Shown here one piece after another: positions 36,706 to 46,140 of a DNA stretch of 64,000 nucleotides. The first letter of the stretch is position 1; each line of letters starts with the position of its first letter. The notes below the pieces were generated by a model, which made no database searches, was not told the origin of the DNA, and saw nothing but the letters and a program-made list of their open reading frames with translations. The translations under genes were made by a program, and so were the position numbers. Source of the stretch: Zygosaccharomyces rouxii (lineage: Eukaryota > Ascomycota > Saccharomycetes > Saccharomycetales > Saccharomycetaceae); the NCBI RefSeq assembly GCF_000026365.1, contig NC_012993.1, forward strand, positions 806,001 through 870,000. The letters run 5' to 3'.

Positions 36706-39690
36706 ATGTTTCGTAGTAAGCGTCCTGACCCATTTACGGGGCTTTACGAAGAAGCTCACAGGAGGGAGCAAGCAAGAAAAGGTACTTTTTTAACACAAGT
36801 TGTTAACAGTGATGGTGCAAATCTTTTAGATGTTGCGGATCGTGCGGAAAAAAGTCCATCTATTAAATCATCGAGTAGGGCATCTGCTAGAAAATCACAT
36901 CTTGGTGAATTTGCATCTCCTTTTAGATTGGAAAGCAATGAAAAGGACGCTGAGAAACGTAGATTGCAAAGATTCCCTACCGTCAGTCCAAATTCTGTCT
37001 TTTCTAAAGTACATCCAAAGGAATTAGGGTATAGGACTATGGGTCGTGGATCTAGAAGGGCCAAAGATATCCAATTTCCAATCTACTTGAGAGAGAACGA
37101 AGCTAGACAGGATCAGTTGCTGACGGAGGTTGAAATTAGAGAACAGAAATTAGCTTATATCAAGAATTCACAGATTGTTCACGATTATACTGAAGGCGGT
37201 AAGAAGAAGAGTGGAGCAAAGAAGGGAGTCAAATCTACGAAATCGAAACCTTCTGCAAAGTCACCTGGAAAGCCTGCAATCAAGGCAGTGTCAAAGTCCA
37301 ATGATGAATTAGAGACTATTCCTGATAATGAAGTTGGGTCTCAATATACTTTTGAAACTTTGCCCGACGGTGCAAGTTATGACTATTTGATCGAGACGGA
37401 AGAAGTTCCAGCGGGTGCTGCGCATGGTAAAATGTCTTCCAAACCGGTTAAATTAGTCAGAAAGGGTGAAAAAGAGTCGAAGAAGGAGGAAGCGACACCC
37501 GATGCTGAAAGTTTCAATTCTAAAGGACCTTCACCAGAACCTGCCACCCCAGAGGCCGGACTAAAATCCAAAGCCGAGGAACAAGCAGGTAATGAGCTAA
37601 AAGAGGTTCCGGAGACCAGTTCAACCTCTAAAAAGGCAGAATCTAAAGTTGAATCCAGCGCCAAGGATGTCGTTGGTGATGAAAAAGCCGAAAAAGCCGA
37701 AAAAACCGAAAATCTTTTGGATAGATCTGAACCGCTAGATGCGGCAAAGGATTCAGCTGACAAGGCAACAAGATTCAAGGAAGGCCCAGTTGAAAAGATT
37801 CCAGATACAGTTATCGGTGATGAAACTTTAGAAATTGCTCCGGAGAAAGGTGCTCACGGTGCAGCCGCAGATGTTAAGAAAGGAGCAAAGGAAGCTAAGA
37901 AACAATCTGAATCTGATGAAGGCGTTGTTGAAGCAACAAAAGTTGCAGCTGGTGAACCTGAATCTTACGAAGGTGCTGGCGTTACAGAGAATGATAGTAC
38001 ACCAGGACCCATGGTCGATGATGTACACAGTGATGTTTCTGTTACTTCACCACCCGTTGACTATGCCGCCGTACCTCGTGTAGTTACTTTCCCTGAAGTG
38101 GAAAAGAAGAGATCTATATTCAGTATCTTTGGCCGTAAGAAGAAATCTCAGAATCGTGCACCAAATCCATTGGCAACTCCAGAAAATCCTGAAATATTAG
38201 TGAAAACAGATAGGGAAGGATTTTTATCAAAGGCAGTTTACGATAAGGTGAAATACGAAAATCATAAGCATTCTGAATGGTTAACTGAATTTATTAGCTC
38301 TGAAAAGAAAAGATACGAAGAGAAACAGGTGGATTATGATAATAGATTAGAAGAACTGAAGAAAGAGGTCGAAAAATTGGAAGAATCCATGCAAGAGATT
38401 AAGGATGATGCTAATGAATTAATAGAAATTAGACACGGCAGATTGTCGAAGAAATTCTTAGAGTCAACTCAACAATATATTGAGAAGAAGAATGCAATTT
38501 TCCACGAGACTAAAGCTATTCAAGATCAGAAGGACAAGGAAACTGATGAAATTAAACACAGACAAGAAGAAGTACAAAAAGAAATTGCTGCTCTTAATGC
38601 CGAAAAGGATAATATTCACCGTGAATTCATTGGATGGACTAATCGTCTGGCTGATTATTCCGCTCATTTGGATGCAAAGATGTATAGTTTGCACACTCTT
38701 CAACAAAAGCATACCAAAACTCAGGCTCAAATAGATGAATTGTCCCACAAGAAGGCCGTTTTAGAAAAAGAAATGGCTGCTCATAAGGAAACACATGCTA
38801 AAAATACAAAAGCAGTTGAAAAACATGCCAATAAGGAATATTTACCTAAAGTCCATGAAATCGATGATAAGATCTCAAACCTTCTCGGTGAATTGTCTGT
38901 GATTAAACAGGAGAGTGCTAATGAAAAGTTGAAATTGGGTAGTATTACCAAGAAATTGGAAAGTGAAAGACAAGCTCACGAGGAGCAATTGAAATTAGAA
39001 GCAGAAGAGCGTGAACGTAAAGAAAAAGATCTTTTGGGTAAACAGCGTGAGGAACATGAGGCAGTTGCTGCTGGATTGAAGAAACAGCATGAGGAGGAGT
39101 TAAGGAAAATGAAGCAAGATTACGAAAAGCGGTTACAAGAGCTTAAGGAACACCAGAGCAAACAAACTGCTGAAGCTGAAGCTACAAAGGCCAGAGCTGC
39201 TGAAAATGAGACCCATGGTGGTGTCGCTACACATAGTGTTAAGTCTTCTGGTGCTTCTGGTGCCTCTGGTACAGATGGTATCAAGTCCACTGGGGCCAAG
39301 TCCACTGGAGCCAAGTCTACCGGGGCCAAGTCTACCGACGCCAAGTCTACCGGGGCCAAGTCTACCGACGCCAAGTCTACCGACGCTAAACCAAATGCAA
39401 CGAAATCTGGTGTTGGTGCCACTACCAAGTCTACGGGACCCCAGGCAACTGATAGCACCTCTGGTAAAGTTCACAACCCATTTACTGATTCTGGTGTCAC
39501 CAAGTCCAAGGAAACTCGCGAATTGACCGATAATCAGGGTAAACCAAGTGGGGTAGTACCTTATGGTTCTAACGTTGCTTCTGGATCTACAGCTAATGAC
39601 AATAGAAACACAAAGCAGAATCCCTCTGCTTCTAGGGAGAGCTCACTTTTCGACTACGAAACTGAAGAGGAAATCAGATCAGTATACTAA
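36706..39690 (+). CDS. YGR130C: Eisosome coiled-coil protein, YGR130C-like
   Basis: 994 residues, longer than S. cerevisiae YGR130C (816). The N-terminus MFRSKRPDPFTGLYEEAHRR and the block KELGYRTMGRGSRRAKDIQF are conserved. A long Ser/Lys/Glu-rich disordered region follows (about 160-450), then RSIFSIFGRKKK (about 468), then a long coiled coil (about 520-820) ending in a highly charged E/K/R segment. Near the C-terminus lies a 5-residue repeat array (K-S-T-G/D-A, seven copies, about 860-894). In S. cerevisiae the protein colocalises with Pil1 in eisosomes. No membrane segment. Confidence 0.93.
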   Translation: MFRSKRPDPFTGLYEEAHRREQARKGTFLTQVVNSDGANLLDVADRAEKSPSIKSSSRASARKSHLGEFASPFRLESNEKDAEKRRLQRFPTVSPNSVFSKVHPKELGYRTMGRGSRRAKDIQFPIYLRENEARQDQLLTEVEIREQKLAYIKNSQIVHDYTEGGKKKSGAKKGVKSTKSKPSAKSPGKPAIKAVSKSNDELETIPDNEVGSQYTFETLPDGASYDYLIETEEVPAGAAHGKMSSKPVKLVRKGEKESKKEEATPDAESFNSKGPSPEPATPEAGLKSKAEEQAGNELKEVPETSSTSKKAESKVESSAKDVVGDEKAEKAEKTENLLDRSEPLDAAKDSADKATRFKEGPVEKIPDTVIGDETLEIAPEKGAHGAAADVKKGAKEAKKQSESDEGVVEATKVAAGEPESYEGAGVTENDSTPGPMVDDVHSDVSVTSPPVDYAAVPRVVTFPEVEKKRSIFSIFGRKKKSQNRAPNPLATPENPEILVKTDREGFLSKAVYDKVKYENHKHSEWLTEFISSEKKRYEEKQVDYDNRLEELKKEVEKLEESMQEIKDDANELIEIRHGRLSKKFLESTQQYIEKKNAIFHETKAIQDQKDKETDEIKHRQEEVQKEIAALNAEKDNIHREFIGWTNRLADYSAHLDAKMYSLHTLQQKHTKTQAQIDELSHKKAVLEKEMAAHKETHAKNTKAVEKHANKEYLPKVHEIDDKISNLLGELSVIKQESANEKLKLGSITKKLESERQAHEEQLKLEAEERERKEKDLLGKQREEHEAVAAGLKKQHEEELRKMKQDYEKRLQELKEHQSKQTAEAEATKARAAENETHGGVATHSVKSSGASGASGTDGIKSTGAKSTGAKSTGAKSTDAKSTGAKSTDAKSTDAKPNATKSGVGATTKSTGPQATDSTSGKVHNPFTDSGVTKSKETRELTDNQGKPSGVVPYGSNVASGSTANDNRNTKQNPSASRESSLFDYETEEEIRSVY
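39283..39387 (+). repeat. In-frame 15-bp minisatellite, seven units
   Basis: Seven consecutive 15-bp units of the type AAGTCTACCGGGGCC, each encoding K-S-T-G/D-A inside the YGR130C-like gene. Two unit variants (GGGGCC and GACGCC endings) alternate in part, which points to repeat-unit duplication. Confidence 0.93.
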
Positions 39691-39992
39691 TAATAGTCCA
39701 TTATATTCCTCTTTTTTTCTTTCTTTTTAATATCTGTTGCTGAATTATATCTACTGTATTATCTAAAGTATATAATATGATTTTGTCGTCTTATAATAAT
39801 CTTACTACTTACTATTGGTATTGTTTTCTCTTCTGTTAGGGCATCAAGGGCTCCCTTGCCTTTTCGCAAACACACGGTTTCAGCAACTCTTAACGCTAAG
39901 TCCTACGTTTAACTTCAACCAAAAACATAGTATCAAAGGGTCAATTGAACAGTAAGAGGTCCCAGCTTGACTGTTAAATTTCTTAAGAAACC
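39691..39992. other. YGR130C to YPR148C intergenic region
   Basis: About 300 bp with T-rich 3' sequence and a short TCTTTTTTTCTTTC tract; no gene seen. Confidence 0.5.
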
Positions 39993-41141
39993 ATGTCAGA
40001 GTATTTTTCAAGTTTTTCATTCAAAAATCTTGGTGATTCTATTGCCAATGCTGCTCATAGGACTCAAGATAAGTTAAGCAATGCAGTTGCCAACGTGAAT
40101 CTAAATGATCCGCAGACTAGACTATCCATCAAGACACGTACTAGATATTTAAAAGAGACATTGGGTGCGGTTGATGAGATTAGTAAATTACCACCCCAGT
40201 ACGTTCTTTTAGAGAGAAAATCTGATGCCCTTGAGAAGGCATGTAAAAGAATGTTGTTAGTGACTCAAACTTTTGAAGTAGAAGGATATGATTATCCACC
40301 AAATTTACCTGAAAGTTTCTCAGATTGGTGGTCTGGTAGTAAAGAAGGATGGTTTGGATCAACAAAACAGGATGAAGATGGAGAATCGAAGATCCAAACC
40401 GATGGATCCTCTAAGGATCCATTAATGCCACGTTCATTTGCACAAGCGATAGCCAAGGCATCTCATGAGTGTGGTGAAGCTTATCAAAATTCACAAAAAT
40501 CTGAAAAGAAACAAATCGATGAAGACGAAGATGATGTTAATTTGGTTGAAATGTTTAATACATTATCGATTTGCTACAGAAACATCGATGAAGGTAAGGA
40601 TGAAATGGATAAATCAATTGCTCGTGAATTTAACGATAAATTAGAACAATTGTTGAATCGAGACTTTAAAAAGATACACGTTTTGCGTAATAAAGTGGAA
40701 AACTCTAGGCTAAAATTCGATACCATGCGTTATGAAATGAGGTTGAAAGAGAAAGAAGAGAAAGAAGAGAATGAAAATACAGCAAACGCAGATGAGGGAC
40801 CTTCTAACAAAAATCAACAAGAGCCTACCAATGAACCCGCTAAAGAGGAGGAAAAGCCAACGCCTGCAGAACCAGCTGAAGCTCAGCATACTACCAAGAC
40901 AGAAAATTCTAATAAAGAACCGATGGTAGAAAAACCTGAGGATAACAAATTACTCGAACAATTGGAGGATGAATTTGTTTCCAATACTAGTGAAGCAGTT
41001 GAAACAATGACATCTATTGTAGAAGGTTCCGAAATCTTAAGGTTAATGAAACTTTTCCAAAACTTGCAATTAGTCTACTATAGACAATGTGTGCAAGAGA
41101 TGGAAGCTAGTCTGAAGGGTTTGAATGATTTAGAAAATTGA
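39993..41141 (+). CDS. YPR148C: BAR-domain-like cytosolic protein, YPR148C-like
   Basis: 382 residues (S. cerevisiae YPR148C 435). The start MSEYFSSFSFKNLGDSIANA, LNDPQTRLSIKTRTRYLKET, the KLPPQYVLLERKSDALEK block and VEGYDYPPNLPES match YPR148C and, more distantly, Gvp36, a BAR-domain protein. A helical region continues at about 160-250 with a 60-residue E/N/P-rich insert, then the C-terminal helix LRLMKLFQNLQLVYYRQCVQ. Function in S. cerevisiae is uncharacterised. In S. cerevisiae YPR148C flanks NCE102 (YPR149W); here YGR130C lies between them. Convergent with SYF2, 33 bp between stops. Confidence 0.92.
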   Translation: MSEYFSSFSFKNLGDSIANAAHRTQDKLSNAVANVNLNDPQTRLSIKTRTRYLKETLGAVDEISKLPPQYVLLERKSDALEKACKRMLLVTQTFEVEGYDYPPNLPESFSDWWSGSKEGWFGSTKQDEDGESKIQTDGSSKDPLMPRSFAQAIAKASHECGEAYQNSQKSEKKQIDEDEDDVNLVEMFNTLSICYRNIDEGKDEMDKSIAREFNDKLEQLLNRDFKKIHVLRNKVENSRLKFDTMRYEMRLKEKEEKEENENTANADEGPSNKNQQEPTNEPAKEEEKPTPAEPAEAQHTTKTENSNKEPMVEKPEDNKLLEQLEDEFVSNTSEAVETMTSIVEGSEILRLMKLFQNLQLVYYRQCVQEMEASLKGLNDLEN

Positions 41142-41174
41142 GCAGCAGCAGCATCTTTTTTTTTTTTTTTTTGT

Positions 41175-41804
41175 TTAGGGACTCTGGGGCATTTGTCTGT
41201 CCAATTTCTCATTAAACTGTTTATTCTTTTCATTGATGTATCCACCGCCGCTTGAAGCATTTTGCACATTGGATCTTTCCATCTCTCTCCTCCTAGCCTC
41301 GTACCTTTCAGTAGCGGTCTTATCCATATCCTTTGCCAATTTTTTAACCAGCTGATCATCATCTTTAATGGTCAACTTTCCTGTCTTTGGATTTCTATTC
41401 ATTTTTTGGATACTACCACCATTTGTATACCTATTTTGAAGCATTGTATCCTTATGCAGTTTATTCAGTTCCTTATCATAAGTGTACTTGGCCATATCTT
41501 GCAAATTACCAGAGTCTCTTTTATTAGTCTGGTCACGCTGTCTTGAATTCCATTCCTCATATTGCTGGATAGTATAATTCATCAACTGGTTTCCATGCTT
41601 ATCATCTTGTGTTGGTAACGATGGCTCAGGGGCTTCCAGTTGGTATACCCTAGGTTTACGACCTGCTGCCAGTTCTTTGGACTCTGCATTTACTAGTTTC
41701 CTATTCTCTACGGAAATCTCCCAGCTCTTTTTCTTTAAAGCATTGAAGTCTTTGATAAATTGGTCTAAATCCATTTGAGAGCCCTGAGAACCTTTTATTG
41801 CCAT
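41175..41804 (-). CDS. SYF2: Syf2, spliceosome-associated protein
   Basis: 209 residues from ATG 41804, or 199 from the Met at residue 11 (S. cerevisiae 215). The SYF2 core is present: NAESKELAAGRKPRVYQLEA, MNYTIQQYEEWNSRQRD, MAKYTYDKELNKL, GKLTIKDDDQLVKKLAKDMD and EKNKQFNEKLDRQ. Syf2 is a component of the Prp19-associated complex acting in activated spliceosomes and interacts with Syf1/Isy1. Divergent from UTP8, 187 bp between starts. Confidence 0.95.
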   Translation of the reverse strand: MAIKGSQGSQMDLDQFIKDFNALKKKSWEISVENRKLVNAESKELAAGRKPRVYQLEAPEPSLPTQDDKHGNQLMNYTIQQYEEWNSRQRDQTNKRDSGNLQDMAKYTYDKELNKLHKDTMLQNRYTNGGSIQKMNRNPKTGKLTIKDDDQLVKKLAKDMDKTATERYEARRREMERSNVQNASSGGGYINEKNKQFNEKLDRQMPQSP

Positions 41805-41929
41805 AAAGAGTTGCTATCGAACCCACTATTGCTTATGAACTGATTATCTCATCGAATCCATGCCAAATATTAGATCATCCGTAACGGGCATGTAGTTTTT
41901 CACTATGGAGAATTGACAAAAAAAAATTT

Positions 41930-41952
41930 GAGATGAGATGAGATGAGATGAG
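41930..41952 (+). promoter_or_regulatory. PAC-type array upstream of UTP8
   Basis: Four to five overlapping GATGA units (GAGATGAGATGAGATGAGATG onward), directly preceded by an A-run/AAATTT RRPE-like stretch, 40-60 bp before the UTP8 ATG. In S. cerevisiae this motif marks ribosome-biogenesis genes (Dot6/Tod6). Confidence 0.85.
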
Positions 41953-41991
41953 CACTTCTGATAGTGAATAAAAACACTGAAGCTATCAAAT

Positions 41992-43986
41992 ATGCCCTCG
42001 ATTTTCCAACCATTTAGGTTGTCAGTATTGCCAAGAATTGGTGCATTGTCGAATTATGAAGTTCAATCCGATTACCTGCGAGTTTCTAGCGATATTTCTC
42101 CAAACTCCAACAAGATCACAATTGGTATATCTGAGTCTGCTATCTCTCAATACATTTTGAATCCTACACCTAAACTATTGTCGAATATCTCTATACCATC
42201 TACTAATGTTGTTAGCGCTTGCGATGTAGCGACTTTAGCTGATGACAAGGAAATTTGGTGCTACTGTGTTAAATCTGGTAAGAGTCACTTTTTAAATGCA
42301 TCAGTTAAACCTGTAGATGCAGACACTGTTTTGGATACTGATGGTGGTGACAAGACTGAAGATTTCAAAATAAAAATGGATAGTAAAGTTGTGGGGATTA
42401 AAATTATTCCCGACTACAAAGCTATTGTTGTTGTACTCGAAAGTGGATTAATACAGTATTATGACTTCCAATTGCAAAAACTTTCTTCATTAGACATTTC
42501 TTATCAAAACGTGAAAGTGGTTAATTATTTTAGTGAAAATGGTCAAAATTTCATGTTTGTTTTAAGTGGATTTGAAAATAATAAAGTATGCTTTAAACTT
42601 TTCGAATTACTTTACCATGATGGTAAGAGACACACTCCTATTAAGGAATTGAGTACCACAATCTTGGAGAACTTCAATTTGGATCAATCCAAGTTGTGTT
42701 ACCAATCCGGTAAACTTTATCAATTGGAAGGCTCCACCATCAAGACGTATGCTTTGCCTCAATGCCATCTGGTGCAAACTACCCATCTACCCATGATTCT
42801 AGATCCAAATTCGCAAAAGGTTTCGCTGGCACCTGTATCCACAAACAGAATTTTGTTGACAGTTAACAATCAAGTGTATTTGTTGGACCTAGTGCATTCA
42901 TCGGTGCTTTCTGAAAGAACATTGACCCATGCAAAAACTTTCCAATTGTTAAGGTCAGCACCTCTCAATGTATCTTCCTCATTGAAAGGTTCTGAGTTCG
43001 CAACAAGAACTCTAGCCATCGGTGTTACTACAAAGAATGGCAACAATCCAACATCTGCATTGGAAGTAATAAATGTTGATGTGGGGACAGGTACGCTAAA
43101 GGATTCCTTAGGCAAAAGTTTCCAATCCATTAATGATTCAAAGACCCATAATTTGCAACCGCTTTTCTCTGATGATGAAAGTGATGCTGGTGATAATGCT
43201 GATTCAGATGAAGTGGTAGCATTTGCATATGAAGATATCTTTAAAGAACTTTCCAAGAATAATAAAAGCATTAGTAAATTTGATAGCACTTTCGCCAAAA
43301 GATTAAACATCCAGGAGGAACACTATACTGATAGAGAAAGATTTATTTGTGACCAAGAATTTTTAAGCAAAGTGGTTCGCTTGATTCTCGATAGTTTTGA
43401 TCAAGAATACCCAAGAGCGCTTACATTTCTACTAACACATCCACTCTTCCCAACAGATTGCACAAGAGGACTGTTGGAACGCTTTAGAAACCATCCAAGA
43501 CTTTTCAAACAAGCTATAGTTACATGTCCCAATTTACCTCTCGATGATCTTTTATCTGAACTTTTCTCTATTAATAATGGCGAGCTTTGTCTTGACATTT
43601 CACTTAGAATTTTACAAGATTTTACAACGGATATGATTAAAGATGAGGTTAAGAAATTGAATAAGGTGGATGTTCACAATTTTGTAAACTTCTTGATCAG
43701 TCCAAAGGATGAGGAATTGATTCAAAATAAAAGCACCTATGAATTGTTCCAACTTTTGTCACTAGTAATAGATGCTATTGGTCTTTTCGCCCTAGATGGA
43801 GCTCTCCTACAACGTCTATCAGATTATATCGATGAGCAAGTATACTTAGCGGAGAGAAATGCCAGGCTTTGGAACTTGTTAGATACTAGAAATAAGAACC
43901 GTGGTGCTACCGGTTCATTAGCAGGAAGCTCAAGAGCTAAAGAGCAGACTCTACCTAAATACACCGTCGAGTATTTAGAATTGTGA
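41992..43986 (+). CDS. UTP8: Utp8, t-UTP subunit of the SSU processome
   Basis: 664 residues (S. cerevisiae Utp8 713). The N-terminal half is beta-rich, resembling the WD-like beta propeller of Utp8 (about 1-360, starting FQPFRLSVLPRIG). An acidic linker follows (FSDDESDAGDNADSDE, about 390), then a helical C-terminus. Utp8 belongs to the t-UTP/UTP-A complex that links Pol I transcription with early pre-18S processing, and has a reported role in tRNA export in S. cerevisiae. The PAC array upstream fits. Synteny agrees: SYF2 (YGR129W) and UTP8 (YGR128C) are adjacent there and here. Confidence 0.94.
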   Translation: MPSIFQPFRLSVLPRIGALSNYEVQSDYLRVSSDISPNSNKITIGISESAISQYILNPTPKLLSNISIPSTNVVSACDVATLADDKEIWCYCVKSGKSHFLNASVKPVDADTVLDTDGGDKTEDFKIKMDSKVVGIKIIPDYKAIVVVLESGLIQYYDFQLQKLSSLDISYQNVKVVNYFSENGQNFMFVLSGFENNKVCFKLFELLYHDGKRHTPIKELSTTILENFNLDQSKLCYQSGKLYQLEGSTIKTYALPQCHLVQTTHLPMILDPNSQKVSLAPVSTNRILLTVNNQVYLLDLVHSSVLSERTLTHAKTFQLLRSAPLNVSSSLKGSEFATRTLAIGVTTKNGNNPTSALEVINVDVGTGTLKDSLGKSFQSINDSKTHNLQPLFSDDESDAGDNADSDEVVAFAYEDIFKELSKNNKSISKFDSTFAKRLNIQEEHYTDRERFICDQEFLSKVVRLILDSFDQEYPRALTFLLTHPLFPTDCTRGLLERFRNHPRLFKQAIVTCPNLPLDDLLSELFSINNGELCLDISLRILQDFTTDMIKDEVKKLNKVDVHNFVNFLISPKDEELIQNKSTYELFQLLSLVIDAIGLFALDGALLQRLSDYIDEQVYLAERNARLWNLLDTRNKNRGATGSLAGSSRAKEQTLPKYTVEYLEL

Positions 43987-44133
43987 TAAAAATAAATAGA
44001 CTTATGATCCTCGTGATTGGTGTTATCGGAGCAATTACTATTTGCTGCGATCCATCTGTATATAAAAGAACTCAAACTGAATTAAAATCCTCGAGGATCA
44101 CTGGAACAACACCGAGACTTCGAACAAAAAAAG

Positions 44134-45051
44134 ATGAGTATAAGATATTTAGCTGGAGCAAGATTACCGACATCTGTCTTACATATCAAACCTAAATCTC
44201 CTTCGCCATCGTCGCCGTTATTCGTATGGATTCCTGGTAATCCCGGTATTGTTCAGTACTATGAAGAATTTTTGAATCTATTGCATGAGAAATATGATTC
44301 GTTCGAGATCCTAGCTATCTCTCATGCTGGTATGGCAACAGAAGATCCTGACTTGCAGAAACGTAAAGCCACGATTTACACATTGGACGATCAGATTCAA
44401 CATAAAGTGGAAATCATCAATCAATTCTCGGCGAAGGATAGACCCTTGATAGTAATGGGCCATTCTGTTGGTGCATATATGGCTCAACATGTAGTTTTAG
44501 CTGAGAAACTATTAGGCAGAGTCGTTAAATTGGGCCTTATAACGCCTACCGTTGTCGATATTCATCGTTCTCAGAAGGGAACTCAGCTTACAAGAGCATT
44601 TTACTGGGTCAAGTATTTGCCAGATATTGCAGCATGGGTAAGTGACATGTTATTCAACAAGCTATCATCCATCATGTTCACAGACCAAGTTATATCGCTT
44701 TTCATGGGGGTAGATAAGGAAAGTGTACCTGTGGCTACATCTAAATCTTTAGTACAAAATCCAGAAATCATCAGACAAGCGTTAGGGTTAGCCGCCTTGG
44801 AAATGCAACAAATTAGAGGTTGTTGGCCATTCCAAAAGAAACTAATCGACCACTGTAATTCGAACGAAATTGAAACGAAGTTTGTTTTCAGCGCTAACGA
44901 TCCATGGGTTTCTAACGCTACGAGAGAAGCTCTTATGGTATTCTATAGGGAAAACTATAGAGATCGTAATTTAGAAATTTCTGTTTCTCAAGACCTCGCT
45001 CATTCCTTCATTGTTAAACATTCCAAATACATTGTTGATGAATACTTTTAG
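44134..45051 (+). CDS. YPR147C: Lipid-droplet serine hydrolase (LDAH family), YPR147C-like
   Basis: 305 residues (S. cerevisiae 304). Alpha/beta hydrolase fold: oxyanion region FVWIPGNPGIVQYYEEF (about 30-46), nucleophile elbow GHSVGAY with Ser111, a probable acid Asp in NDPW (about 258), and the catalytic His in DLAHSFIVKHS (about 294). YPR147C is a lipid-droplet-associated hydrolase related to mammalian LDAH. Same strand as UTP8, 147 bp downstream, and convergent with the TANGO2-like gene, 19 bp between stops. Confidence 0.94.
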   Translation: MSIRYLAGARLPTSVLHIKPKSPSPSSPLFVWIPGNPGIVQYYEEFLNLLHEKYDSFEILAISHAGMATEDPDLQKRKATIYTLDDQIQHKVEIINQFSAKDRPLIVMGHSVGAYMAQHVVLAEKLLGRVVKLGLITPTVVDIHRSQKGTQLTRAFYWVKYLPDIAAWVSDMLFNKLSSIMFTDQVISLFMGVDKESVPVATSKSLVQNPEIIRQALGLAALEMQQIRGCWPFQKKLIDHCNSNEIETKFVFSANDPWVSNATREALMVFYRENYRDRNLEISVSQDLAHSFIVKHSKYIVDEYF

Positions 45052-45070
45052 TATTATAGAAATAATATGA

Positions 45071-45996
45071 CTAGTTTAAATCGAACTGGAATTTTAGTTG
45101 CTCAGCAGGATGATCTGGAGATCTTTGAGAGACTTGCTCATCTGAATTGTGGAGTACTCTTTCTACAAATGTAACCTTCTGACGATCTTTACTCACTAGC
45201 AGAACAATTTGAGATCTCGTTCCATAAAATCCTGCATGTGTAGTCGTACCTAGATTCAAATCGGGTGGAAATTTCAAAGGTGGTACAAATATAGATTGCT
45301 TTGTGACATCAGAACTTTTTAACAGTTCTTCGGATTGCCAATCCAACCCAGGACTTGTGGATGCCACCTGGAAGCATTTCGATATGAAACTATCTTGATC
45401 TTCATTTACATTGTCTTCAATAAGCTTACGCAGATTCTTTTTAGCCAACTGGACTTTAGGCCACGTCTCTTCACCTTGGTATCGATATACATCGTTGGAG
45501 ACCACCATGTATGAACTGTCGTCTTGCGATTCATTATTGGTCAATACGTCATGGGTCTGACGGAGAGAATCAATGATTTTGTATTGCCCATTTTTACAAT
45601 CACCATAGAAGAAGTTGAAATCACCTGTATTATCTAATTCACTAAACTGATTGGCAAACTTATTATACGAATTCCATTGTTCCCAGTCCAAATCATGCTG
45701 TGAAAGAAAGGCTGTAGGTACTTTACCTCTTGAACTTAGATGTAGTGGATGTCCGCGTTGAGCACCTTGATCAAGCTTTAAATTTAATACGGTACCAACC
45801 CTACCATCCTTGTTAATACCACACCATGTACCAAACTTGTGGGCTCTATGCTCTGGGGTACATCGTAGGGGCAGAGGATATATCCATCGTCTTGCCAACA
45901 TGCAATATGAGCTTCACGTCCAAAGAACTCATCTCTGTTTGATATTAATACTAGTTCGTAGTCTGGATGAGACCTAGATGCAAGTAATAGACACAT
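45071..45996 (-). CDS. YGR127W: TANGO2-family protein (YGR127W-like) with a one-base frame break
   Basis: Two minus-strand frames together encode one TANGO2/NRDE protein. Frame A starts at 45996 with MCLLLASRSHPDYELVLISN followed by RDEF; it carries the N-terminal Cys and the NRDE motif. An in-frame ATG at 46014 would add six residues before that Cys. Frame A ends at 45784. Frame B continues the family from HKFGTWCGINKDGRVGTVLN to the stop at 45071. They meet near a C4 run (plus-strand GGGG, 45855-45858), where one extra base would join them. The combined length would be 308 residues, against about 312 in S. cerevisiae, and both halves look conserved. So this is a sequencing or assembly error, or a very recent loss of frame. 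Confidence 0.87.
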
Positions 45997-46140
45997 ATTA
46001 GCTGGTTGTGTCAAATGGCATATGACTCAGGGTCCGAGTGACTTTGCTTAAGATCAGATGCTTTAATATTAGCAGGCACAAAAACTATATGGATCATACA
46101 TAATACTTTGAACTAAAGCTCAACGGGTTCCAATTGATTG

